Below, in pieces: positions 27,192 to 35,539 of a stretch of DNA of 64,000 nucleotides. Both the position numbers and the translations under genes were made by a program. Numbering within the stretch: the first letter of the stretch is position 1; each line of letters opens with the position of its first letter. The notes beneath the pieces were generated by a model, which was not told the DNA's origin, did no database searches, and saw only the letters and a program-made list of their open reading frames with translations. This stretch comes from an uncultured Eggerthellaceae bacterium (lineage in GTDB: Bacteria > Actinomycetota > Coriobacteriia > Coriobacteriales > Eggerthellaceae): assembly GCA_947626195.1 (NCBI GenBank), contig CANQRF010000002.1, positions 62,001-126,000 of the forward strand, read 5' to 3'.

Positions 27192-28457
27192 ATGCGCGGC
27201 AGCGAAAGCTGCAGAGAAGCCATGTCGTCAAACAGTGGAGAAAACAGCGTGTCGGCGCGCTCGTTTCAGCGCGTCGTCCTCGTCCATTACCATGAGATCG
27301 GGCTGAAGGGGAAGAACCGCTCCCGCTTCGAAGAGCGTTTGAGGAAAAACCTCGAAGATCTTTGCCAAGGGTTTCCGCTCGTGACCATACACCGTATAGC
27401 GGGTCGTCTGATCGTGTTCTTCAAGGAGGGCACCGATCGCGAGGAAACGTTGCGGTGTGCGCGTTTCATAGCGACCGTTCCGGGCGTCGCGCGCGTTTCC
27501 TGCGGGTTGAAGTGTCCGCGCGACCTTGAGCTGATGACCGCTTGCGCCATCGAGGCCGTCGCCGAGGCGGGGGACGCTCAGAGCTTCAAAGTGGCGGCAC
27601 GGCGCAACCATACGGACTTTCCGATCCATTCGATGGAGATGAACCAGCTCATCGGCGCAAGCCTTTGCGAGGCGTTTCCCGCTTTGAAGGTCCGCATGAA
27701 AGACCCTGACTTGACGGTGGGCGTGGAAGTGGTTCAAAACGCGTCCTATGTCTACTGCATGAGCATCCGCGGCGTGGGGGGTCTTCCCGTCGGAAGCTCG
27801 GGCACCTTGATGGCGCTTCTCTCCTCCGGAATCGATTCGCCGGTGGCGCTCTGGCGATGCGCCCGACGCGGCGCGGTGTGCCATGCGGTGCATTTTTCGG
27901 GACGTCCGCAGACAAGCGACGCTTCCGAATACCTTGTGGAGGACATCGCGCGCGTGCTGGAGCAAAGCGGCTGCATTGCGAGCGTCTCCGTCGTGCCCTT
28001 CGGCGACTACCAGAGGGAAATCGCCCTCACCTGCCCACCGTCGCTTCGCATCATTCTCTATCGGCGCATGATGCTGCGCATTGCTGAGAGGCTCGCAGGC
28101 CGCGTGGGTGCGAGGGCGCTCGTGACGGGGGAGAGCCTCGGTCAGGTGGCCTCCCAGACGCTTGAGAACATCTGCGTGACCGACGATGCGGTGCGGATGC
28201 CGGTCTTTCGCCCCCTCATCGGCAATGACAAGCTCGAGATAATCGACGAGGCGAAGCGCATCGGCACCTTTGAGATCTCATCGCAGGATGCCCCCGACTG
28301 CTGCACGCTGTTCATGCCGCGCACGCCGGCGACCCATGCCCGCCTTGAGGCCGTGAGAGAGGCCGAGGCCGCGTTTCCCGTCGACCGGTGGATCGAGGAG
28401 ATCTGCGCCGCGGCTGAAGTGCATGAATATCGCCATCCGGCGCTTGCGCGCTCCTGA
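27192..28457 (+). CDS. thiI: tRNA 4-thiouridine synthase ThiI (no rhodanese domain)
   Basis: Adenylates and thiolates U8 of tRNA; in some bacteria also serves thiamine thiazole synthesis. It has an N-terminal ferredoxin-like/THUMP region (about 60-180) and a PP-loop pyrophosphatase domain with LLSSGIDSP around 210-218, preceded by the typical LPVGSSG. The 421 aa protein ends soon after DCCTLFMP, so the C-terminal rhodanese domain found in E. coli ThiI is absent; sulfur must come through another carrier, as in Bacillus-type enzymes. The ATG at 27192 follows AGGG; an ATG ten codons later is possible. Confidence 0.92.
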   Translation: MRGSESCREAMSSNSGENSVSARSFQRVVLVHYHEIGLKGKNRSRFEERLRKNLEDLCQGFPLVTIHRIAGRLIVFFKEGTDREETLRCARFIATVPGVARVSCGLKCPRDLELMTACAIEAVAEAGDAQSFKVAARRNHTDFPIHSMEMNQLIGASLCEAFPALKVRMKDPDLTVGVEVVQNASYVYCMSIRGVGGLPVGSSGTLMALLSSGIDSPVALWRCARRGAVCHAVHFSGRPQTSDASEYLVEDIARVLEQSGCIASVSVVPFGDYQREIALTCPPSLRIILYRRMMLRIAERLAGRVGARALVTGESLGQVASQTLENICVTDDAVRMPVFRPLIGNDKLEIIDEAKRIGTFEISSQDAPDCCTLFMPRTPATHARLEAVREAEAAFPVDRWIEEICAAAEVHEYRHPALARS

Positions 28458-28643
28458 GCCCTTTCACGTTAAACTTCCTCCTTTTCAGACAATCCTTCGA
28501 CAATGGCGCCGCAGCATCGCGGCGGTTGCGACCTTTCATAGCCGACAGAGCACCGTAACCGGCTCGGCCCTGCGACGGCGCCGCAACGACAAAACGGCAG
28601 GATGGGGCGTCATCCTCATAATCGATGTTTGGGGAGGAGGACC
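28458..28643 (+). other. thiI-comEA intergenic stretch
   Basis: 186 nt with no convincing gene or promoter. It contains one hairpin, CGCCGC (28507-28512) with GCGGCG (28519-28524), lacking a T-run, and ends with a strong GGAGGAGGACC ribosome site for comEA. Confidence 0.4.
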
Positions 28644-29324
28644 ATGGCGTTTCAGAACGACGCATATTCGAAGACGTCTTTCGCCGAGGAACACGGCGCG
28701 AAGCTACGGAGGATCGGCATCGCCGCCGTGGCCGTTCTCATACTCGCGGGCATCGCCCTTTTTTGGTTCGATCCGTTTCAGAGCGCTCTGAGCATCACGC
28801 GGGAAGGCGACGAGGCGGCAATCCCTGAGGCGGATTTGAACGCCAACGCGCCACGTGACGGCACGGCGTCGGCGCAGCAGATCGTCGTCTTCGTGTCGGG
28901 CGCCGTCAAGAGCCCCGACGTCTACGAGCTGGACGAGGGGAGCCGCGTTCTGGACGCCATTGAGAAGGCGGGAGGTTTCAACGATGAAGCGGAAAAGGAG
29001 AGCCTTAATCTGGCGCGTGTGCTTATCGACGGCGAGCAGATCGTCGTTCCCACGCAAGGCGCCGTGGAGCCATCGGAGGAAGGTGCCACGCAAGACGCGC
29101 GATCGACGCAAAGCGACGGAGTGATCAACGGGAAGGTCAACATCAACCGCGCATCGGCCGAGGAGCTCCAGAGCCTCACCGGCGTCGGAGAGGCGACCGC
29201 GCGAAAGATCATCGCCGATCGAGAGGCGAACGGGCCGTTTGCGACGCCCGAGGATCTGATGAGGGTGTCGGGCATCGGCGAGAAGAAGTTCGCCGCGATG
29301 GCCGATTCCATCACGGTCGGCTGA
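28644..29324 (+). CDS. comEA: ComEA-type DNA-binding competence protein
   Basis: A membrane-anchored DNA receptor for uptake. 226 aa: a short cytosolic tail, one membrane helix (about 21-40), an SLBB domain (VVFVSGAVKSPDVYELDEG onward, about 80-130), a low-complexity linker, and two helix-hairpin-helix motifs (INRASAEELQSLTGVGEATA, then VSGIGEKKFAAM). The ATG at 28644 follows GGAGGAGG; an in-frame ATG upstream is rejected. It overlaps comEC by one nt, so the pair is co-translated. Its presence does not prove natural competence. Confidence 0.93.
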   Translation: MAFQNDAYSKTSFAEEHGAKLRRIGIAAVAVLILAGIALFWFDPFQSALSITREGDEAAIPEADLNANAPRDGTASAQQIVVFVSGAVKSPDVYELDEGSRVLDAIEKAGGFNDEAEKESLNLARVLIDGEQIVVPTQGAVEPSEEGATQDARSTQSDGVINGKVNINRASAEELQSLTGVGEATARKIIADREANGPFATPEDLMRVSGIGEKKFAAMADSITVG

Positions 29325-31810
29325 TGCGATCCTCTCACGGAGGAAAAGACGCGCTGCGTTCTCGTGGCGAAGCGCGCTCGCATGAGAAAGCGCACGTGCT
29401 TGGCGGAGCGTATTCTCATGATGAGGCGCGTTCGCTTGGCGAAGGGCGTTCTCGACCTATTCCGTCGCTTCTCTGGTTCGCCCTTGCGCTCTGGGCAGGC
29501 ACTGCCGCAAGTTATGAGGCGCTCTTCTCCTTGACGACTCTCCTGCGGACGCTCGTCTTTGCCATCGGCGCTGCGATGCTCCTTATCCTCGTGAGCGTCT
29601 GCGTGTTTCGTATGAGGGGGAGGACGAGCCGCCTGACCCTCACGCAAAGGGAAGTCGCTCACAAGGACATCCGACAGGCGATGCTCTTCGGGTGCATGGG
29701 CGGCTTTGTGGGGCTGCTTCTCTCGGTTGGCACCGTTCAGGGGTTTGCGGCCCATCAGGACGAGCTGCCCCAGAGCGGGCGGAATTGCCTTTTTGTGCTG
29801 ACGGAGGATGCGAGGGAATCGGCTTACGGCGTCCAAGCGTGCGCGCGTGTCTCAACGAGCAGAGGGGAGAGGCGCGTCCTTCTCTCGTTCTCGGACGTTA
29901 GCCCCTCCGACCTCACCTATGGAACGCGTTTTTACGCGAGCGCCACCTTCATGCCGTTTGCGGAGGGCTCGGTTTCATACGCGCGAAATGAGGGACTGTG
30001 GGCGCGGGCGAAGATCACGACGTATCGATTGGCGGAGACTCCGGGGCTTCAAGGGTTGGCGGAACGTGCGCGCAATGAGGTGGTCAAGGAGCTTGAGAGC
30101 GCAAGCGATGGAGTCGCCGCTTTGATGGCGGCCCTTTCGGTGGGCTATCGCGTATCGTTGAACGGAAGCGCTCTTTCCGAGGACTTTCGGCTCTGCGGCC
30201 TCGCTCATCTCATCGCCGTATCGGGCGCGCACTTGGCACTCGTCACGGCAATGGTGCAGGCGCTCTTGAGGGCGCTTCCGCTTCCCCGCGCCCTTCGCAC
30301 GGTGATTCTCGCGGCGGGCCTTTTCCTCTACGCCTTCATGAGTGCCTTTCCCGTATCGGTCATCCGTGCGATCATCATGGTCTTTCTCGGCCTTATCGCA
30401 CCCTTTGCCCGCCGGAGAACCGATGCGCTCTCCGCCCTAGCCGCGTCGATCGTCGGCATCGGGGCCGTCGATCCGCTTGCCTTGAGAAGCATTTCCTTTA
30501 CGCTGTCGGCCTCATCGACGCTCGGGATCCTTTTGATCGCGCCACGCCTTCAGGCTTTCATGCGAAAGCGTCCGCCGCTTGTGCGCACCCTTCTCCTCGA
30601 GCCGCTCATGCTGAGCCTCGCGGCCCTCGTCCCGACCTTCTTCGTCTCGGCGGCGTTCTTCTCGCAACTTTCCCTCATCGCGCCGCTTGCGAACGTCTGC
30701 GCCGCGCCCCTGTTCACCGTCGCTTGCCTCGCATCGCTCATCGCAGCCATCTCGATCGTCGCAGCGCCCTTCGTCGCTGCTCTTGCCATCGCGCTGGGTT
30801 CGTATATCGTAAGTCCGCTCATCGCCGTCGCCCATGTGCTCGCTCAGGTACCCTATGCCTGCGTTCCCTGCGATATTTCCCTTCTCGGTGGCATCGTTGC
30901 CTCGGTAGTGCTCACGGCGGTGTGCTGCCTCATAACGCGTCGTTTGCTTGTCCTCCTGAAAGGGCCCTTGCTGCTCGGCGCGGGTGCCGTTGCCGTGGTC
31001 ATCGTGTGCGCATGCATCAAGACGACGCTCGACGACGAGGTGGTGATGCTCAACGTCGGCCAAGGGGATGCCTTTCTCGTTCGGAGCGCGGGCACGACGG
31101 TTCTCATCGACACGGGAAACGAAGATCAGCTCATTCGGAAGGCCCTTGCACGCCATGGCGCCCTTTCGATCGACGGGGTCTTCATCACGCATGCCGACGA
31201 TGATCACTGCGGGTCGCTTGACGAGCTGCGCCGGACGGCGGAAGTGGATGAGGTCTATGTGGCCCAAGATTGCCTCTCATGCCCGTGCGATGCCTGCCAG
31301 GCACTCTGCGAAGAAGCGGCTGCGCTTTGCGGCGGGAGAGCACCTTGCGGGCTGGCGCTGGGCGACGCCTTCCGCTGCGGGAATTTCCGTTTTCGTGTCG
31401 TTTGGCCGCAATCCTATGCTGACCAAGGAGGAAATGCCGACAGTCTCTGCTTGCTTGGCGAATATGAGCCGACGGGACAGCGCTTGCTCTTCACCGGCGA
31501 TGCCGAGGCCGAGCAGCTCGCGGAGATCGTGAAAGAGAACGGGTTGAAGGACATTGCCGTGCTCAAAGTGGGGCACCATGGGTCGAAGGCCGCGCTCAAC
31601 GATAGTCTCGCGGCGGCACTGAGCCCGCAGATCGCCCTCATCGGCGTCGGGAAGGGCAATCGCTACGGCCATCCGAATGGAGAGACGCTCGCGCGACTTG
31701 AAGCGGAGGATGCGCTTATCTATCGGAGCGACCTCCACGGCGACGTCGCGTTGAGGTTTTCGCCTCAAAAGATCGATATTGCCACGCAATATCAGGCAAA
31801 CGCGCCTTAA
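29324..31810 (+). CDS. comEC: ComEC/Rec2 DNA uptake channel with metallo-beta-lactamase domain
   Basis: A polytopic membrane protein expected to pass single-stranded DNA into the cell. 828 aa in order: an unusual hydrophilic N-tail of about 45 residues containing two imperfect 12-residue repeats, early membrane helices, an OB-like extracellular segment, the Competence helical core (around 230-560), then a C-terminal metallo-beta-lactamase domain with THADDDHCG near 621-629, FTGDAE and VGHHGSKA. A cysteine-rich insert (C650, C653, C655, C658, C662, C669, C675) sits within the hydrolase domain. Starts in the comEA stop (TGATG). Confidence 0.93.
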   Translation: MRSSHGGKDALRSRGEARSHEKAHVLGGAYSHDEARSLGEGRSRPIPSLLWFALALWAGTAASYEALFSLTTLLRTLVFAIGAAMLLILVSVCVFRMRGRTSRLTLTQREVAHKDIRQAMLFGCMGGFVGLLLSVGTVQGFAAHQDELPQSGRNCLFVLTEDARESAYGVQACARVSTSRGERRVLLSFSDVSPSDLTYGTRFYASATFMPFAEGSVSYARNEGLWARAKITTYRLAETPGLQGLAERARNEVVKELESASDGVAALMAALSVGYRVSLNGSALSEDFRLCGLAHLIAVSGAHLALVTAMVQALLRALPLPRALRTVILAAGLFLYAFMSAFPVSVIRAIIMVFLGLIAPFARRRTDALSALAASIVGIGAVDPLALRSISFTLSASSTLGILLIAPRLQAFMRKRPPLVRTLLLEPLMLSLAALVPTFFVSAAFFSQLSLIAPLANVCAAPLFTVACLASLIAAISIVAAPFVAALAIALGSYIVSPLIAVAHVLAQVPYACVPCDISLLGGIVASVVLTAVCCLITRRLLVLLKGPLLLGAGAVAVVIVCACIKTTLDDEVVMLNVGQGDAFLVRSAGTTVLIDTGNEDQLIRKALARHGALSIDGVFITHADDDHCGSLDELRRTAEVDEVYVAQDCLSCPCDACQALCEEAAALCGGRAPCGLALGDAFRCGNFRFRVVWPQSYADQGGNADSLCLLGEYEPTGQRLLFTGDAEAEQLAEIVKENGLKDIAVLKVGHHGSKAALNDSLAAALSPQIALIGVGKGNRYGHPNGETLARLEAEDALIYRSDLHGDVALRFSPQKIDIATQYQANAP
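29375..29446 (+). repeat. Two imperfect 36 bp tandem repeats in comEC 5' end
   Basis: CATGA recurs at 29381 and 29417 and CTTGGCG at 29399 and 29435, both exactly 36 nt apart. The encoded 12-residue units are RSHEKAHVLGGA and YSHDEARSLGEG, followed by a partial RSR. Confidence 0.75.
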
Positions 31811-31828
31811 CGGCGCCCTTTCTTGGCA

Positions 31829-31834
31829 TAGAAT
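31829..31834 (+). promoter_or_regulatory. -10 box of holA, apparently leaderless
   Basis: TAGAAT (31829-31834) lies 6 nt upstream of the holA ATG, with no Shine-Dalgarno sequence in the gap, so transcription would begin at or next to the start codon. Confidence 0.5.
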
Positions 31835-31840
31835 AGCGCT

Positions 31841-32824
31841 ATGGCCCAAACGAAGAAGACAGTAGATCTTTTGCCGGCATACCTCATCGTGGGGGAGGAT
31901 GCCCTGAAGCGCGAGGCGGTTATCAAGCGCCTCAGGCGCCGCATGGAGCAATACGGCGACATCGCATTCAACACCGACACCTTTGAAGGTGAACGGGCAA
32001 CGGGCGACGATGTTATTGCCGCAGCGAACACGGTTCCCTTCGCGAGTGAGAAGCGCCTCGTTTACGTTCGCGATGGGCAAGCGCTCAGAAAGGCCGACAG
32101 CGAGGCCATCGTCAAATATCTGACGGCGCCGTGCGGGACGACCGTCCTCGCGCTCGAATGCACGAAGCTCGCGAAAAACACCCGCCTCTACCAAGCATTC
32201 GCGAAAATCGGCGCCTCGGCGGTCATCGATTGCACGCCTCCGAAGCGCTATGAGCTCGCCTCGCTCGTCCGCTCGATGGCCGTCGGGCATGGCGTCGTCT
32301 TCACCGACGGCGCTGCCGAGAAGATCATCGAGCTCATCGGGGAGAACACCGTTTCGCTCGACAATGAGATCAAAAAGATCGCGATGGCCCATCGGGGAAG
32401 CGATCCGGTGACGGTCAACGAGGTCATCATGATGATAACGCCGACGGCGGAAGTGAAGCCGTGGGAGTTCGTCGATGCCTTCTCCGCCCGTGATTTGGGG
32501 AAATGCCTTGCCTATCTGCCGCGCATGGCCTCGACGTCGCCCATTGCGCTCATCGCCATGTGCACGACGCGCATCCGCGAGCTCATCTGCGCGCAATCGC
32601 TTCTCGCACGTGGGCAGATCACGACGCTCGCCCGCGTTCTCAAACAGCCCGATTGGCGCGTGAAGAACCATCGGATGTGGGCGAGCAGATTCAGTCCACT
32701 GGAGCTCCGGCATGCTCTCATCGGCGCACGCGACGCCGAACGTTCGATGAAGCGCGGCGCCGATCCGAAGAACGCCCTCATCGACTGGATGATCGCCACG
32801 CTTTCAACCAAGGCCCCTGGCTAG
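31841..32824 (+). CDS. holA: DNA polymerase III delta subunit
   Basis: The clamp-loader subunit that opens the beta ring. A 327 aa HolA: an N-terminal AAA+-like domain (PAYLIVGEDALKREAVIKRL at about 12-31, FASEKRLVYVRD) without a functional P-loop, as expected, and the C-terminal collar helices including VKPWEFVDAFSARD and NHRMWASRFS. The ATG at 31841 has a TAGAAT box 6 nt upstream and no ribosome site. It is convergent with rpsT in the usual actinobacterial layout, but two extra genes are inserted between them here. Confidence 0.93.
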   Translation: MAQTKKTVDLLPAYLIVGEDALKREAVIKRLRRRMEQYGDIAFNTDTFEGERATGDDVIAAANTVPFASEKRLVYVRDGQALRKADSEAIVKYLTAPCGTTVLALECTKLAKNTRLYQAFAKIGASAVIDCTPPKRYELASLVRSMAVGHGVVFTDGAAEKIIELIGENTVSLDNEIKKIAMAHRGSDPVTVNEVIMMITPTAEVKPWEFVDAFSARDLGKCLAYLPRMASTSPIALIAMCTTRIRELICAQSLLARGQITTLARVLKQPDWRVKNHRMWASRFSPLELRHALIGARDAERSMKRGADPKNALIDWMIATLSTKAPG

Positions 32825-32826
32825 AC

Positions 32827-32855
32827 TTCAAAACAACCACCTGAACAGGCATAAT
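32827..32855 (+). promoter_or_regulatory. Candidate promoter of the flavin reductase gene
   Basis: TTCAAA (32827-32832) and CATAAT (32850-32855) with a 17 bp spacer, directly after holA. Predicted start near 32862; the ~80 nt leader ends in AAAAAAGGAGG. Confidence 0.5.
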
Positions 32856-32939
32856 TAAAAATCCTCCTTTTGTGGGGATGCGTCATTTTTCCTCACTTCT
32901 TACCATCGTGCAGCCTTGATAAGCAAAAAAGGAGGAAAA

Positions 32940-35393
32940 ATGGCTCAATTAAGCAGAAGAAGTTTTCTCAAGGGAGCGGGTCTTGTGGGAGCAACCGCCG
33001 CTCTGGGTTCTACGCTTGCCGCATGCTCGGGAACCTCGTCATCGAGCTCGACGGCTTCCGGCACGGCAACGAGTGAGGCTGCGCTCGCCGCCAAAGATGG
33101 CAGCTATTCCGCTTCGGCGCATGGCTTTCATGCGGATGTCTCCGTTGACCTAAAGATCGCGCAGGGAACAATCAGTGACATCACCGTTTCCGATAATGGC
33201 GAAACGCCGGAGAAGGGCGGCGTTGCTGCCCAAAAACTTCAAGCGGCAATTCTTGAGGCGGGCGGACTTGACGGCGTCGATGCGATCTCTGGAGCAACCA
33301 CAACGAGCCGTGCGGTCTTCCATGCGGTGGAGGATTGCCTCATTCAGGCGGGCGGACTTGAGGCTCCTGGCAACATCGTTATGAAGCCTGGAGTTTACGT
33401 CGGCGAAGCGCGGGGCTTCGATTGGGTTGAGCCAGTTCGCGTGAAGATTGAAGTGGACGATACGTCGCTTCAATCTGTTGAGGTCTACGACAAGACACTC
33501 AACCGTGAAGAGCCGCTCATCATGAAGGCAGCCGAGGATCTTCTCATTCCTCGCATTATCGATAATCAATCGGTCGCTGTCGACTCAATCACCGGCGCGA
33601 CAAGCGTAAGCGCCGGCATACGTGGTGCCACTGAAGACGCTCTCAAGAAGGCGTTGAAAGCAGGCGGTGCGAGTGAAACGGCGATCCATAATTTCCTCGG
33701 AACCGTTGAAAAAGCCGGCGGAGAGGAAACGCTAGATTACGACATCGTCGTTTGCGGCCTCGGTGGCGCAGGGAGCGCGGCCGCGATGTCTGCGGTGGAG
33801 GCTATGGTCGCTGCAAATAAGGAAGTCAGCGTGCTTGGGTTGGAAACCGCCGGAAAATATGGCGGAACTGCAGCCAATGCCGGTGAGCCATTCAGCATTA
33901 ATGCGCCTCGTTATCTTGAGAAATACAACAATGGTGAGCAATGGTGCGACACGCCGTCACTCTACGAAGACTGGATGAAACAATACTCTGATGGAACCGG
34001 TTGCAAGCCCGAATGCGTGCAGCTCCTCCTCGACGAATCGGGCAAGTCTGTCGACTGGCTCATGTTCGATCACGGATTCGTGTTCGCCGATGCCACGGGT
34101 GGTGTAGCCGGTGGCATAGGGGACGCCTCATGGCGTTGCAAGCAACAATATGTCTATATTTCCAACCAAGAGAAGGGCAGAGATTACGCGGCCGATTATC
34201 CTGACTACTTCTTCGAGGGCCGCTCAGCAACTGTTGGCCAGTACTATGACCATATCATCTCTGATTTTGAGTCGCTTGGTGGTGAGTATATGCTCGAAAC
34301 AGAGGCTTATGAACTGCTTCTTGATGATTCGGGTGATAAGGTAGTCGGCGTGAAGGCTCGCAACAATGCCAATGGCACAGAGTACACGATCAATGCGAAA
34401 GCTGTCATCATGTGTACTGGAGGGTTTGCAGGTAATGGCGCAATGGAAGAAGAATATCTTCAAAATCCTGAGTATCCTTTGGCGGCGAAATGGCACCTCT
34501 GGGGAATGTACCAGAACAAAGGCACGATGATTGAATCTGCCATCCAAAACGGCGCTGGAACCTACAACATCGACATGCCCCCATGCATTCACTTCAAAAC
34601 GACGTCTGACTACCTCACCGATTTCCCAACTTATTACCGTGACGGACTCGACGAGCGCAACCAAAAGCAAAACACATATTCAATCAATGACGTGCCGATG
34701 GTTATGGGTCTTAATACCGCAGCTCTTCAAGTAGGACCCGATGGCGTTCGCCATTACAACGAAGCGGGCACCTTCGCATTTTGGGCCGGAGGACCATCGT
34801 GGTACACCATCTACGGAAGCGACTATGTTGACGACTTGGCACAGAACGGACTAAAGGGCGAAGATGGCACCTATGCGCGTTCAACCTACGTCTTCGGCCA
34901 AGGCGGATACCCGAACAATGTTCCGATACCGCAAGTTTATGAAGCGCTTGATGTTGCGGAAAGCAAGGGCTATGTCTTCAAGGCGGAAACGCTGGAAGAA
35001 CTTGCTGAAAAAACGGGCATGCCGGTTGATGCCTTTGTTGATCAGGTCGAACGCTATGAAGAGGCGTGCAAGAACGGCAAAGACGATGAATTTGGAAAAC
35101 CAGAGAAATCGCTCATCTCGCAAATCAACTATGGTCCTTATTACGCCATTAAATGTGATGCTACACCGTACTCATGCATTGCTGCCCTGAATGTTGACAC
35201 CAACCTCAATGTGTTGAAAGAAGATGGTACAACAAAGATCAATGGCCTCTATGCCTGCGGAAACGATAGCGGCGGTGTGCTGTATTCAAACCTCAAGCCC
35301 TATGCTCAATATGGCGGCGTCGCGCTCGGATGGGCATTCACTTCAGGACGCCTTGCTGGCACACATGCTGCGGAGTATGTTTCTTCAATGTAA
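32940..35393 (+). CDS. Tat-exported lipoprotein flavin reductase, tandem FMN_bind + fumarate-reductase-type FAD domain
   Basis: An 817 aa extracytoplasmic reductase of the fumarate reductase flavoprotein family. The signal has SRRSFLK (twin arginine R6/R7) and lipobox LAAC with C29, so it is a Tat-exported lipoprotein. Two FMN_bind domains follow, each with an ApbE-type flavinylation motif: DAISGAT (T120) and DSITGAT (T221). The FAD-binding reductase domain starts near 266 (VVCGLGGAGSAAA). There is no CxxCH heme motif. Electrons probably pass from the membrane via covalent FMN to FAD and an organic acceptor; the substrate is unknown (fumarate, cinnamate- or urocanate-like compounds are possible). 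A strong GGAGG site precedes the ATG. A membrane LuxR gene follows on the same strand. Confidence 0.9.
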   Translation: MAQLSRRSFLKGAGLVGATAALGSTLAACSGTSSSSSTASGTATSEAALAAKDGSYSASAHGFHADVSVDLKIAQGTISDITVSDNGETPEKGGVAAQKLQAAILEAGGLDGVDAISGATTTSRAVFHAVEDCLIQAGGLEAPGNIVMKPGVYVGEARGFDWVEPVRVKIEVDDTSLQSVEVYDKTLNREEPLIMKAAEDLLIPRIIDNQSVAVDSITGATSVSAGIRGATEDALKKALKAGGASETAIHNFLGTVEKAGGEETLDYDIVVCGLGGAGSAAAMSAVEAMVAANKEVSVLGLETAGKYGGTAANAGEPFSINAPRYLEKYNNGEQWCDTPSLYEDWMKQYSDGTGCKPECVQLLLDESGKSVDWLMFDHGFVFADATGGVAGGIGDASWRCKQQYVYISNQEKGRDYAADYPDYFFEGRSATVGQYYDHIISDFESLGGEYMLETEAYELLLDDSGDKVVGVKARNNANGTEYTINAKAVIMCTGGFAGNGAMEEEYLQNPEYPLAAKWHLWGMYQNKGTMIESAIQNGAGTYNIDMPPCIHFKTTSDYLTDFPTYYRDGLDERNQKQNTYSINDVPMVMGLNTAALQVGPDGVRHYNEAGTFAFWAGGPSWYTIYGSDYVDDLAQNGLKGEDGTYARSTYVFGQGGYPNNVPIPQVYEALDVAESKGYVFKAETLEELAEKTGMPVDAFVDQVERYEEACKNGKDDEFGKPEKSLISQINYGPYYAIKCDATPYSCIAALNVDTNLNVLKEDGTTKINGLYACGNDSGGVLYSNLKPYAQYGGVALGWAFTSGRLAGTHAAEYVSSM

Positions 35394-35394
35394 C

Positions 35395-35446
35395 CCTATA
35401 AGAAGAGGCGCAGCTTCCTTCTCGGAGAGTGCTGGTATCTTATAGG
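35395..35446. repeat. Inverted repeat just after the flavin reductase stop
   Basis: CCTATAAGA (35395-35403) and TCTTATAGG (35438-35446) are perfect 9 bp arms. Inside, CAGC (35411-35414) and GCTG (35431-35434) can pair, giving a long imperfect stem-loop starting one base after the stop codon. Confidence 0.7.
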
Positions 35447-35453
35447 AAAAAGC

Positions 35454-35482
35454 GCCGAGTCCGGTCACGAACCGGACTCGGC
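35454..35482. terminator. Strong 12 bp hairpin, terminator-like on the minus strand
   Basis: GCCGAGTCCGGT (35454-35465), CACGA loop, ACCGGACTCGGC (35471-35482): a perfect 12 bp stem. On the plus strand it is followed by ATTATGC, a poor U-tract; on the minus strand it is followed by GCTTTTTCC, the usual terminator form. It may stop antisense transcripts or form the stable 3' end of the reductase mRNA. Confidence 0.7.
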
Positions 35483-35522
35483 ATTATGCTATATACATGT
35501 AAGCTCTTGGGGAAAGCATTCG

Positions 35523-35531
35523 TGCAATAAT
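35523..35531 (+). promoter_or_regulatory. Extended -10 of the second luxR-type gene
   Basis: TGCAATAAT (TGn plus AATAAT, 35526-35531) lies 8 nt upstream of the ATG at 35540. A second candidate, TGCTATATA, starts at 35487. The first geometry implies a leaderless mRNA. Confidence 0.45.
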
Positions 35532-35539
35532 GAGTAATC

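Noticed and set aside
28458-28643. Small gene or RNA between thiI and comEA
   Set aside because: In-frame starts lack ribosome sites and the translated sequence is Arg-rich with no conserved look; only one weak hairpin is present.
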